The position numbers and the translations under genes were made by a program. A stretch of DNA of 20,632 nucleotides, taken from a bacterium (GTDB lineage Bacteria > Bacillota > Clostridia > Lachnospirales > Lachnospiraceae). The notes beneath the pieces were generated by a model that saw only the letters and a list, made by a program, of their open reading frames with translations, searched no databases and had not been told where the DNA came from. Each line of letters opens with the position of its first letter. Within the stretch, counting starts at the first letter, position 1. The stretch is taken from contig SFRL01000052.1 in NCBI GenBank assembly GCA_004562765.1, forward strand, positions 1 to 20,632. Direction: 5' to 3'. This document shows, in pieces, positions 14,741-20,632 of the stretch.

Positions 14741-16045
14741 CTATATATTGTCTTTCTCATCAAGCCTGCGACGGATCGCCCACGCGGGCACCTCCTCCTC
14801 ATTGTACACATCCAGATAGAGAAACGCGCAGGGATAATCCGGTTTTTTTGCCGGGTAAGTGCCGTTACCGTCCGTAAAATACAGCAGTCCGCCCAGATTT
14901 CTCAACTCGCCTGCGCAGCGCAGCTCCTCCACATACGCAAATGCGGGGCGAAAATCTGTGTTTCCGCCGCCCCTGATCTCGAAATGCGCAAGCACTTCCT
15001 GTGCCCGTTTGGAACTCTGAATGACCAGATCCTCCTGCACTTGATCGTCACACTGGATCAGATGCACCTTCGCTGTTGTAAAAAAAGCATTCTGTTCCAA
15101 TAGAATGTGCAACGTCTCCTGTAAAAAAGAACGCACCAGCTCGCCGCTTGTGGAATAGCTTGTGTCTACCACGATGACAAACTCCGAGATCCTGCGCTCC
15201 TCTCGGGTCTCCAGAGGCTCGATCAACGGCAGGTTCCCATAGGTGCGCAGACCATACGTGTAATAATTCAAGTCAAACGCGTCCATATCACACCGCATCT
15301 GTTCTTTAAAAGCGGCAAATTTCTTCAAGAATTCCTTGTAACTGCGCCGTTTTCTTTCCGCAGTTATCTCTGCCTGCATTGCTGCAGCCGCCGCATCCGA
15401 GTTCCGGTCGCTTTTCTCTTTTTGAAACTGTACCTGACGGGCGATCTTCTGCCATTTTTTCTGAGGATCTTCCGCCTGCTTCTGCTGATCCGGTATCGGG
15501 CTTTGTCTGTTTTCTCTCCCCCACAACGCATGATCTTCGGTGTAAAACTCCTGCGCAAGCTGTGTCAGACGTTCCGGAGACTCCTCCCCGAGCATTTCAT
15601 AGATCCCGGCCGCCGAGATCACGTTCTTCTCGCGCAGCTTTTCATAATATTGCTGTCTCAGCCAGCTTAAGAGTCGATGTGTTGTCTGTTTATTAAATCC
15701 ATCTATAACAAATTCAACCGCCATGTCACAAGCAAGATTCCAACGTTTTTCCTCTCTGCTTCCTCTTTGCCACGGATGCGTATACAGGCAGTGAAACACC
15801 GTATGCAGATATGCCCGCCGCAAAAACAGTTCATTCTCCTCAAACACCTTGAGATAATGTGCGGGCGGGTAATACAGGTACACGCCTTCCGTCGCAAACG
15901 CATTCACGTTCTCCTTACCTTCCGGAGTCAGCGCCGACAAGGCTCGTTCCAGATACGGAAAATCTATACACAGCTCATCCCGAAGGTAGGACAGTATTTT
16001 ATCAAACATCCGTATTTCCCATTCTGTCTGTGTCTCAGCATGCAT
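14741..16045 (-). CDS. VWA-domain protein (DUF2201-like), partner of the MoxR ATPase
   Basis: A 434-residue cytoplasmic protein. The N-terminal part (about 10-170) resembles the DUF2201 putative metallopeptidase module: HTVFHCLYTH at 81-90 stands where HExxH would be, but the Glu is Thr, so proteolysis is unlikely. Residues 180-250 are a charged, Gln/Lys-rich linker. The C-terminal VWA domain (about 287-415) has a complete MIDAS: D294-T-S-Y-S298, T363 in GGGNTDFRP and D392 in YFTDGNG. It would bind Mg2+ and a protein partner. The start at 16045 has GGAGG 7 bases ahead and overlaps the end of the LRR gene by 11 bases, so translation is coupled. An ATG at 16009 is a weaker alternative. Placement directly before a MoxR gene is the classical pairing. 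Confidence 0.88.
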   Translation of the reverse strand: MHAETQTEWEIRMFDKILSYLRDELCIDFPYLERALSALTPEGKENVNAFATEGVYLYYPPAHYLKVFEENELFLRRAYLHTVFHCLYTHPWQRGSREEKRWNLACDMAVEFVIDGFNKQTTHRLLSWLRQQYYEKLREKNVISAAGIYEMLGEESPERLTQLAQEFYTEDHALWGRENRQSPIPDQQKQAEDPQKKWQKIARQVQFQKEKSDRNSDAAAAAMQAEITAERKRRSYKEFLKKFAAFKEQMRCDMDAFDLNYYTYGLRTYGNLPLIEPLETREERRISEFVIVVDTSYSTSGELVRSFLQETLHILLEQNAFFTTAKVHLIQCDDQVQEDLVIQSSKRAQEVLAHFEIRGGGNTDFRPAFAYVEELRCAGELRNLGGLLYFTDGNGTYPAKKPDYPCAFLYLDVYNEEEVPAWAIRRRLDEKDNI

Positions 16046-17006
16046 GGCTGTTCCTCCATCGGATGATCCCTGCAACGCCCCGTGTCCAGCCCTCTGCGAC
16101 CGCACGTACAACTGCCGCCTGAATTGCTTCATCCGAGATCAGCGGCTGCCCGCAGAGCATCCGCAGCGTCTCCTCGTCCTGCGCCTGTACAAGCTGCTCC
16201 AACACCGCCACCTCGTGCGCCGCAATATAGTTTTCATAGCGGCTTCTCGCATCCTCAGACAGTGCATACGGATATTCCAAACGATACAATGCCATCTTCA
16301 TCAGCGTCAAAAACTGCTCCTCATTGCATGCTTTTTCAAATACGGTATCATAACCGGACGCATCCAGACGTCCTCCGACAAACTGTTTGCGGGCGCGATA
16401 ACCCTCGCCCTCCACATGCAGGCTGAAAATATGTGCCGGTCCGATCTCCTCATAGCTCTCCGTATATTCCGGATAGAGCAGGCGCACTTTGGTATCTGCT
16501 TTGGCAAACTCTACGCTCAGCTCCGCTGTAAGCTGGTTCAATAAAAACGGGAGGCCTGTCACGTCCCCCGCAGCCGCACGGATCACAAGCGTGTGCAGCG
16601 CGCGACAGTTCATAAAAGCATCGCTGTTGATCTCCGTGAGCGCTGCTCCGACCGTGAGCCGCTCCAGCTTTCTGCAGTTATAAAACGCATAGGTCTCCAG
16701 GCAGGTCACCGTATCCGGCAGCGTGATCTCCCGCAGATAATTTCCGTTCAGCGGGCGCAAAATGCCCTCCGGGGCACTTGTTCCGTCTCCCAGTCCGGCT
16801 TCCATCGCCTCATCAGCGAGCGACTGTGGCAGCCGACCTTTCTCTGCAAAACAATACGCGCCGATCGTCCGGATCTGTCTTCCTCCTGCCAGCGTCTCCG
16901 GCAACACCAGCGTATCCACACTTCCAAACACGCGGCACAACCGCAGCACACCATCTTCTGTTTCCTCACACAGCAGCTTTTCGCCGCCTGTTCCATCCAA
17001 TAACAT
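16035..17006 (-). CDS. Leucine-rich-repeat protein with helical C-terminus, first gene of the VWA-MoxR trio
   Basis: A 323-residue protein without signal peptide. After a short beta-rich start, residues about 30-140 carry BspA/LRR_5-type repeats: LPETLAGGRQIRTIGAYCFAE, then REITLPDTVTCLETYAFYNC and ERLTVGAALTEINSDAFMNC, each with the I..YAF/DAF..C pattern. Residues about 140-220 are beta-rich, and the last 100 residues are helical, ending ISDEAIQAAVVRAVAEGWTR like an ankyrin or HEAT-type hairpin. Most LRR_5 proteins are secreted, but this one seems cytoplasmic, fitting an adaptor for the two genes that follow. AAAGGA lies 8 bases ahead of the start. It overlaps the VWA gene by 11 bases. Role inferred from context only. 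Confidence 0.82.
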   Translation of the reverse strand: MLLDGTGGEKLLCEETEDGVLRLCRVFGSVDTLVLPETLAGGRQIRTIGAYCFAEKGRLPQSLADEAMEAGLGDGTSAPEGILRPLNGNYLREITLPDTVTCLETYAFYNCRKLERLTVGAALTEINSDAFMNCRALHTLVIRAAAGDVTGLPFLLNQLTAELSVEFAKADTKVRLLYPEYTESYEEIGPAHIFSLHVEGEGYRARKQFVGGRLDASGYDTVFEKACNEEQFLTLMKMALYRLEYPYALSEDARSRYENYIAAHEVAVLEQLVQAQDEETLRMLCGQPLISDEAIQAAVVRAVAEGWTRGVAGIIRWRNSHAC

Positions 17007-17031
17007 GTTTTATTTCCTTTACATCATAACT

Positions 17032-17054
17032 GTGCCGGACATACGCCGGAACAC
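17032..17054 (-). other. Leader stem-loop of the LRR gene
   Basis: On the minus strand, GTG-CCGG pairs with CCGG-CAC across a 7-base loop with a two-base TT bulge. It lies about 25 bases above the LRR start codon and just after the predicted transcription start, so it may be a 5' structure of the trio mRNA. Modest stability. Confidence 0.35.
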
Positions 17055-17073
17055 ATGTTGATTCTGAATAATT

Positions 17074-17102
17074 ATCATATCATAAAAACACTTGCTTGAA
17101 AA
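17074..17102 (-). promoter_or_regulatory. Predicted promoter of the LRR-VWA-MoxR operon
   Basis: On the minus strand, TTTTCA (17102-17097), 17 bases, then TATGAT (17079-17074). The -35 matches 4 of 6 positions and the -10 matches 5 of 6. It sits after the radical SAM terminator and about 60 bases above the LRR start. Confidence 0.4.
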
Positions 17103-17133
17103 TTTTTTTAGCAAACATTTGACCCATGTATCG

Positions 17134-17173
17134 AAAAAAGGACCATACAGGAGAAGTTTCCCCCGCATGATCC
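17134..17173 (-). terminator. Strong rho-independent terminator after the radical SAM gene
   Basis: On the minus-strand RNA a continuous 15-bp stem forms between 17173-17165 plus 17164-17159 and 17154-17149 plus 17148-17140, using a few G-U pairs (GGAUCAUGC with GUAUGGUCC at the base) and a 4-base loop. Six U follow (17139-17134). It is 39 bases below the radical SAM stop codon and separates it from the LRR operon. Confidence 0.85.
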
Positions 17174-17211
17174 CTCTTATACTTCACATCTCTGATCTAA
17201 AACAGCTTAAA

Positions 17212-18627
17212 TTATAATGCTGCTTTTTCTTCGTCCTTTGCAAAGTTTACATAACCCTTCGGTGTAAAATGTCCGCAACTCCAGAGTTTATCAGCCGTCG
17301 GCTGCCACTCCTTTGCGTACTCCTTACACTTTTCGCACAGATGCTCCACCGGTTCTGCCTGCTCTACATCCGTTGAATGCGCACCGGAACGGTGAACCAT
17401 CTCAACGAGTAATTCAGGATTCTCTAACATCGGACACGGCCGCAGCATGTTATCATTGAACGGCTGTCCCTTGCGATACTCCATGAACAACGGCTGTTTT
17501 AAGCACTCCAGTAGCGATTTCTCGCGGATATTTGCACCTGAATAGTGAATAAATACGCAGGGCTCCACATCTCCGTTCGGGTTGATGTGGCAGTAGTTGC
17601 GTCCGCCTGCAATGCATCCGCCCACGTACTCTCCGTCATTCTGGAAATCCATGACAAATATTTCTTTTCCGCCTGTAAAACCACGTACCTCGCGGATCCG
17701 GTGATAAATGTATTCGCGCTGCTCCTTTGTCGGCATCAGCTCAGGCGATGCGTTCATTCCAACCGGCATCAGATGGAAATACCATGCAAAACGGCTTCCG
17801 TGCTCGATGAGCAGATCAAAAAATTCATCGCTTGTGACAGACATCATATTTTTTGATGTGTAGCAGACAGAGTTGCCGAAGATCAGTCCGTTCTTATGTA
17901 ACAGATCCATGGCATCGATGACTTTTTTATAAACACCTTCGCCTCGGCGGAAATCATTTGTATCTTCAAAACCTTCCAGACTGATGGACAGAGACAGATT
18001 TCCTACCCGCTTCATGTCGTCACAGAATTTCTGGTCTACCAGTGTTCCGTTTGTGTAGCAGTGGAACGCACACTCATTATGCTTTTCACACAGCCTGATC
18101 ACATCCGCTTTGCGCACAAGCGGCTCGCCGCCGGTCATCATGTAAAAATAGATACCAAGCTCTTTTCCTTCGGTAACGATACGGTCCATCTCCTCGAAGG
18201 TCAGGTTTAATTTATTTCCATATTCCGCTGCCCAGCAGCCGGTGCAGTGCAGATTACATGCGCTGGTGGGATCCATCAGGATCAGCCACGGAATATTGCA
18301 CTTGTGTTCCTCACGCATCCGGCGAATAGTCTTTGTTCCCTGAAACGCAGCCTGATAACCAAGATTTAACGCGGTCATTTTTGCCACATGCGGATCCGTC
18401 TCATCCAACAGACGATTGACGTAATGCATCCATTTGCTGTCCGGGTCTGTAATGAGCTTTTTCGCTCCCTCATACGCAGCCTGGCTGAAATTGTCGCCCA
18501 TAAATTTCTGCGTCAGATCCAGAATTTGTAAAAGACCCTTCTCACGATCCTTATTGATGTGTTTTAATGTACCGTCAATCGCTACACTAAATGCCTTGCG
18601 CTCTACAGATTGTGCGAAATTACTCAT
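17212..18627 (-). CDS. Radical SAM/SPASM-type enzyme, substrate unknown
   Basis: A 471-residue iron-sulfur enzyme. The radical SAM cluster motif CxxxCxxC is C124-NLH-C128-TG-C131 within LMDPTSACNLHCTGCWA. The SAM-binding GGEP motif appears as MMTGGEPL. The C-terminus holds a SPASM-like set of cysteines (GGCIAGGRNYCHINPNGDVEPC, and later LRPCPML, CEKCKEYA and WSCGH), which would bind auxiliary clusters. About 115 helical residues precede the core. This size and layout recur in Clostridia as a free-standing radical SAM protein; no precursor-peptide gene is visible beside it, so a peptide-modifying role is not supported. Start: GGAGG lies 6 bases before the ATG at 18627, which I prefer to the adjacent ATG at 18630. 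It is probably monocistronic, with its own promoter and a strong terminator. Confidence 0.9.
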   Translation of the reverse strand: MSNFAQSVERKAFSVAIDGTLKHINKDREKGLLQILDLTQKFMGDNFSQAAYEGAKKLITDPDSKWMHYVNRLLDETDPHVAKMTALNLGYQAAFQGTKTIRRMREEHKCNIPWLILMDPTSACNLHCTGCWAAEYGNKLNLTFEEMDRIVTEGKELGIYFYMMTGGEPLVRKADVIRLCEKHNECAFHCYTNGTLVDQKFCDDMKRVGNLSLSISLEGFEDTNDFRRGEGVYKKVIDAMDLLHKNGLIFGNSVCYTSKNMMSVTSDEFFDLLIEHGSRFAWYFHLMPVGMNASPELMPTKEQREYIYHRIREVRGFTGGKEIFVMDFQNDGEYVGGCIAGGRNYCHINPNGDVEPCVFIHYSGANIREKSLLECLKQPLFMEYRKGQPFNDNMLRPCPMLENPELLVEMVHRSGAHSTDVEQAEPVEHLCEKCKEYAKEWQPTADKLWSCGHFTPKGYVNFAKDEEKAAL

Positions 18628-18675
18628 CATGATCCTCCAACTTTCTTTACAATTTAAATTCTCTTATCATGATAG

Positions 18676-18703
18676 AGTATACAAAACGATGCGGTTTTAT
18701 GAA
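18676..18703 (-). promoter_or_regulatory. Predicted promoter of the radical SAM gene
   Basis: On the minus strand, TTCATA (18703-18698), 16 bases, then TATACT (18681-18676), with TG just before the -10. The expected RNA start is about 40 bases above the start codon. A possible operator lies immediately upstream. Confidence 0.45.
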
Positions 18704-18721
18704 ATATTCAAAGCAGATTTG

Positions 18722-18742
18722 TTGTACAATGCAACTATACAA
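18722..18742. promoter_or_regulatory. Possible operator upstream of the radical SAM gene
   Basis: A near-perfect 7-7-7 inverted repeat: TTGTACA, ATGCAAC, TATACAA, with 6 of 7 arm positions symmetrical. It is about 20 bases above the predicted -35. A related TTGTATA also occurs at the -10 element. TTGTA-type dyads are used by several repressor families, but no regulator gene is in the window. Confidence 0.35.
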
Positions 18743-18800
18743 ATGACGCATTTTGTCTATCTTTGACGGGTAAAGTGCCTTTTGGCAAGGTTTCATGCCC

Positions 18801-19418
18801 TCATAGTTCTATCACATCATCCAGAGAAAACCGGTCTTCTTCACGCACGATCCGGCAGCGATAGCCGCTCAACGCACGCACCTGCCAGTCAAAATAGTCC
18901 CTGTGCGGCCTTGCAAATTCCTCCATGATCGCCATGATCGTACCACCGTGAACAACAAAGACAAGAGGCTCCTGCGGATCTCCTGATGCCAGCCTCGCCA
19001 TAGCCTCATGTTTCTCCAGACACTGTGCAAAAGCCTTTCGCACCCGCTTCCGGAACTGCTGCTGAGGCTCTGCCTCCGGAAAATCCAGACATCCACCACT
19101 GTCGATAAACGCCTGATAACGCATATCATCAGACAGTTCCTCATAATTTTTATACTCAAACTGTCCAAAATCCATTTCCCGCAAATCGTCCAGCACTTCC
19201 TGATCCACACCGGGAAATAACTGCTCCGCAGTCTGTCTGCAGCGCAGCATCGGGCTGACATAGACCTTTTCCGGCAAAAAAGAGCGCAGAAGTATGTTTC
19301 TGCGCTCTATAATCTCACAAACACCCGCCTCACACAAAGGCTCATCCGTCCTGCCGACATAACGTTTTTCCATATTACCTTCAGTTTTTCCGTGACGGAT
19401 CAAATAAAGATAAGCCAT
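18801..19418 (-). CDS. Histidine phosphatase family protein (phosphoglycerate mutase-like)
   Basis: A 205-residue cytoplasmic phosphatase. The catalytic LIRHGKTEGN is at 6-15 with H9 as the phosphorylated histidine; R8 and R59 (SPMLRCRQTAE) line the phosphate pocket, E81 (LREMDFGQFE) is the proton donor, and H157 is in VVHGGT. Length and motif order resemble CobC/alpha-ribazole phosphatase and similar broad-specificity members, but no cobalamin genes are nearby, so no substrate is assigned. It starts 3 bases after the NfeD-like stop codon, so the two are co-transcribed; the ribosome site is weak (AGCAGG), suggesting coupling. It ends ahead of the radical SAM promoter region without a clear terminator. 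Confidence 0.92.
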   Translation of the reverse strand: MAYLYLIRHGKTEGNMEKRYVGRTDEPLCEAGVCEIIERRNILLRSFLPEKVYVSPMLRCRQTAEQLFPGVDQEVLDDLREMDFGQFEYKNYEELSDDMRYQAFIDSGGCLDFPEAEPQQQFRKRVRKAFAQCLEKHEAMARLASGDPQEPLVFVVHGGTIMAIMEEFARPHRDYFDWQVRALSGYRCRIVREEDRFSLDDVIEL

Positions 19419-19421
19419 AGT

Positions 19422-19889
19422 TTATGCCTGCTCATCTGCCACAGGCTCTACGATCAGCTTGACGCCCTCGATCCGGACAGCCTTTACCAATGTATCTTTC
19501 TCGATGACCATGTCATCCGAAACTGCACGCGCACTCCATTCCATTCCCTTTACCAGCACAGTGCCCTCTGCTGCACGATTATCGATCCGTCTGGTCACCT
19601 TTACGATCTCCCCAACCAGTTCCTCGCTGTTTGTTCGTGTTCTGCGCGGATTGAAATACTTCACGGCGTAGGGACGCGTAAAGAAGATCAACACAAAAGA
19701 CACAACAAAAAACGCAACCAGCTGTATCCAGAAGTCTGCTCCGACTGCCGCTAAGACAAATGCCACCAACGCACCTCCAGCCAGCCAGATCGTTGTCAAT
19801 CCGACCGTGATCAGTTCCACAACTAAAAAGATGATCACAAATGCCATCCACATGATCGCCGGTCCGTATTGCATCATAATTTTAACCAT
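19422..19889 (-). CDS. NfeD-like membrane protein
   Basis: A 155-residue membrane protein of the short NfeD type: hydrophobic segments at about 9-28, 30-50 and 52-72, then a soluble OB-fold domain (ELVGEIVKVTRRIDN, EGTVLVKGMEWSARA, VKAVRIEGVKLIVEP), ending near residue 150. These proteins normally pair with SPFH/flotillin partners in membrane-fluidity or envelope-stress functions. No SPFH gene adjoins it here; its neighbour is a histidine phosphatase. The start at 19889 (MVKIMMQYG) has GGAGG 5 bases ahead; the frame extends to 19919 but that includes the ribosome site itself. A very good sigma-A promoter lies just upstream. Confidence 0.9.
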   Translation of the reverse strand: MVKIMMQYGPAIMWMAFVIIFLVVELITVGLTTIWLAGGALVAFVLAAVGADFWIQLVAFFVVSFVLIFFTRPYAVKYFNPRRTRTNSEELVGEIVKVTRRIDNRAAEGTVLVKGMEWSARAVSDDMVIEKDTLVKAVRIEGVKLIVEPVADEQA

Positions 19890-19930
19890 AATTTCCTCCA
19901 TCTGTAAGTTTCTTTTCAAAAGTTATGTAT

Positions 19931-19959
19931 ATTATATATGAATACCTGCAGATTTGCAA
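19931..19959 (-). promoter_or_regulatory. Sigma-A promoter of the NfeD-histidine phosphatase operon
   Basis: On the minus strand, TTGCAA (19959-19954), a 17-base spacer and a perfect TATAAT (19936-19931). The predicted RNA start is about 35 bases above the NfeD start codon. Confidence 0.75.
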
Positions 19960-19978
19960 TTATAAGCATTACGAAATC

Positions 19979-20004
19979 AAAAAACAGCACAACTGTGCTG
20001 TTTT
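19979..20004 (-). terminator. Terminator of the tRNA cluster
   Basis: A 10-bp perfect stem (AAAACAGCAC at 19981-19990, GTGCTGTTTT at 19995-20004) with a 4-base loop. Six T follow on the minus strand and five on the plus strand, so it could stop transcription from either side. It lies 12 bases below the Phe tRNA. Confidence 0.93.
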
Positions 20005-20016
20005 TAACAATTAAAA

Positions 20017-20089
20017 TGCCCAGTTTCGGAATCGAACCAAAGACACAAGGATTTTCAGTCCTTTGCTCTACCAACTGAGCTAACTGGGC
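20017..20089 (-). tRNA. tRNA-Phe, anticodon GAA
   Basis: A 73-base cloverleaf with acceptor GCCCAGT/ACTGGGC, anticodon arm AGGA-CTGAAAA-TCCT and discriminator A. No CCA is encoded. It is the last tRNA of the cluster before the terminator. Confidence 0.97.
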
Positions 20090-20095
20090 ATTGAG

Positions 20096-20169
20096 TTGCG
20101 GGGATAGGATTTGAACCTATGACCTTCGGGTTATGAGCCCGACGAGCTTCCAGACTGCTCCACCCCGCG
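20096..20169 (-). tRNA. Initiator tRNA-fMet, anticodon CAT
   Basis: A 74-base cloverleaf. The anticodon arm is CGGG-CTCATAA-CCCG. It is the initiator because the first base C faces A at position 72 (CGCGGGG/CCCCGCA), and the anticodon stem ends in three G-C pairs. Discriminator A. Confidence 0.95.
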
Positions 20170-20184
20170 ATATTAAATTTTAAA

Positions 20185-20266
20185 TGGATGGAGGTGGATT
20201 CGAACCACCGAAGCAATTTGCAGCAGATTTACAGTCTGTCCCCTTTGGCCACTCGGGAATCCATCC
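20185..20266 (-). tRNA. tRNA-Tyr, anticodon GTA
   Basis: An 82-base class II cloverleaf with a long variable arm (TGCAAATTGCTTC region). Acceptor GGATGGA/TCCATCC, anticodon arm CAGA-CTGTAAA-TCTG and discriminator A. Confidence 0.96.
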
Positions 20267-20287
20267 ATAACAACTATTAAGTTGTAA

Positions 20288-20360
20288 AGCCGATGATCGG
20301 ACTCGAACCGATAACCTGCTGATTACAAATCAGCTGCTCTGCCAATTGAGCCACATCGGC
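20288..20360 (-). tRNA. tRNA-Thr, anticodon TGT
   Basis: A 73-base cloverleaf with acceptor GCCGATG/CATCGGC, anticodon arm CTGAT-TTGTAAT-CAG region giving TGT, and discriminator T. Confidence 0.96.
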
Positions 20361-20370
20361 ATAAAAGGTA

Positions 20371-20443
20371 TGGGACCTATAGGGCTCGAACCTATGACCC
20401 TCTGCTTGTAAGGCAGATGCTCTCCCAGCTGAGCTAAGATCCC
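20371..20443 (-). tRNA. tRNA-Val, anticodon TAC
   Basis: A 73-base cloverleaf. Acceptor GGGATCT/AGGTCCC has one G-U pair, the anticodon arm is TCTGC-CTTACAA-GCAGA and the discriminator is A. Confidence 0.97.
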
Positions 20444-20456
20444 ATATTTAGTTAAA

Positions 20457-20530
20457 CGACCCAGACGGGACTCGAACCCGTGACCTCCGCCGTGACAGGG
20501 CGGCGCTCTAACCAACTGAGCCACTGGGCC
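20457..20530 (-). tRNA. tRNA-Asp, anticodon GTC
   Basis: A 74-base cloverleaf with acceptor GGCCCAG/CTGGGTC, anticodon arm CCGCC-CTGTCAC-GGCGG and discriminator G as expected for Asp. First tRNA of the cluster to be transcribed. Confidence 0.97.
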
Positions 20531-20534
20531 ATCA

Positions 20535-20548
20535 AAGGTATATACCTT
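20535..20548. repeat. Perfect 14-bp palindrome before tRNA-Asp
   Basis: AAGGTATATACCTT reads the same on both strands and ends 5 bases above the tRNA-Asp 5' end. It could be part of a processing structure or simple coincidence. Confidence 0.5.
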
Positions 20549-20585
20549 CAAAACTTCACACAGATCTTTCACAAACACTAAGGAA

Positions 20586-20610
20586 GTTCGATTCACTTTG
20601 TTCATCGAAC
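20586..20610 (-). repeat. 7-bp inverted repeat in the tRNA cluster leader
   Basis: GTTCGAT (20586-20592) and ATCGAAC (20604-20610) with an 11-base loop; no T tract. A possible processing hairpin between an upstream rRNA and the tRNAs. Confidence 0.45.
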
Positions 20611-20632
20611 GACCAAACGACTAACCTCGCGC

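Larger units (their letters stand above)
20531..20632 (-). other. Leader of the tRNA cluster, possibly the spacer behind an rRNA gene
   Basis: No gene is seen. On the minus strand it contains GATCTGTGTGAAGTTTTGAAG, a style of sequence common in rRNA operon spacers of Clostridia, so the six tRNAs may be the tail of an rrn operon lying outside the window. No sigma-A promoter is evident here, which fits. The rRNA itself is not visible, so this is inference. Confidence 0.35.

Noticed and set aside
14741..15100. Reading the VWA gene as a von Willebrand adhesin
   Set aside because: There is no signal peptide and the gene is coupled to a cytoplasmic AAA+ ATPase.
14129..15103. A 324-codon open frame on the plus strand
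   Set aside because: It lies opposite the MoxR and VWA genes, has Cys/His/Leu-rich composition typical of an antisense frame and no recognisable domain or ribosome site.
18775..18800. GCC-AAAA-GGC hairpin after the histidine phosphatase gene
   Set aside because: Only 4 bp of stem and no T run, too weak for a terminator call.
20330..20605. Minus-strand 91-codon frame
   Set aside because: It runs through the Thr, Val and Asp tRNAs; motifs such as VAQLVRAP are typical tRNA translations.

Overview
The window comes from a low-to-middle GC Gram-positive anaerobe, most probably a gut-type Lachnospiraceae (Clostridia). This rests on spoVT, an RsiV-type anti-sigma factor, a hemerythrin-CheX fusion, the style of the tRNA cluster, strong AGGAGG-type ribosome sites and the character of the proteins; no 16S is present, so the family is inferred. 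Every gene I can support lies on the minus strand, so transcription runs from high to low coordinates.

Layout, in transcription order. 20632-20017: a spacer that resembles the tail of an rRNA operon, then six tRNAs (Asp, Val, Thr, Tyr, initiator Met, Phe) closed by a strong terminator. 19889-18801: an NfeD-like membrane protein and a histidine phosphatase behind a good sigma-A promoter. 18627-17212: a radical SAM/SPASM enzyme with its own promoter, a possible operator and a strong terminator. 17006-13493: a tightly packed, partly overlapping trio of a leucine-rich-repeat protein, a VWA protein with an intact MIDAS, and a MoxR-type AAA+ ATPase. 13477-12527: an AEC (auxin efflux carrier) family permease. 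12455-11104: a hemerythrin-CheX fusion followed by an unrecognised 151-residue protein. 11031-10483: spoVT, behind a sequence that fits a forespore (sigma-G type) promoter. 10370-6153: a YghZ-type aldo/keto reductase, a class A penicillin-binding protein and a ROK glucokinase. 6046-5850: two proline tRNAs. 5648-4198: an ECF sigma factor and its RsiV-like anti-sigma factor. 4097-2700: a single-pass membrane protein of unknown function with its own promoter and terminator. 2385-1: an AT-richer accessory stretch with a PD-(D/E)XK-like (Rpn/transposase-related) protein and the start of a secreted Ig-like surface protein cut by the window edge.

The best candidates for an under-described system are: (i) the LRR-VWA-MoxR trio, which has the composition of a MoxR/VWA chaperone-like machine with a repeat-protein adaptor; (ii) an 82-bp inverted repeat between spoVT and the aldo/keto reductase, which can act as a terminator for read-through RNA and also bury the reductase ribosome site, while a -10-like element sits in the loop; and (iii) the hemerythrin-CheX fusion with its small partner. 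The window also has a proline tRNA with anticodon AGG, unusual for bacteria. Promoters, operators and hairpins were read by eye and are predictions.
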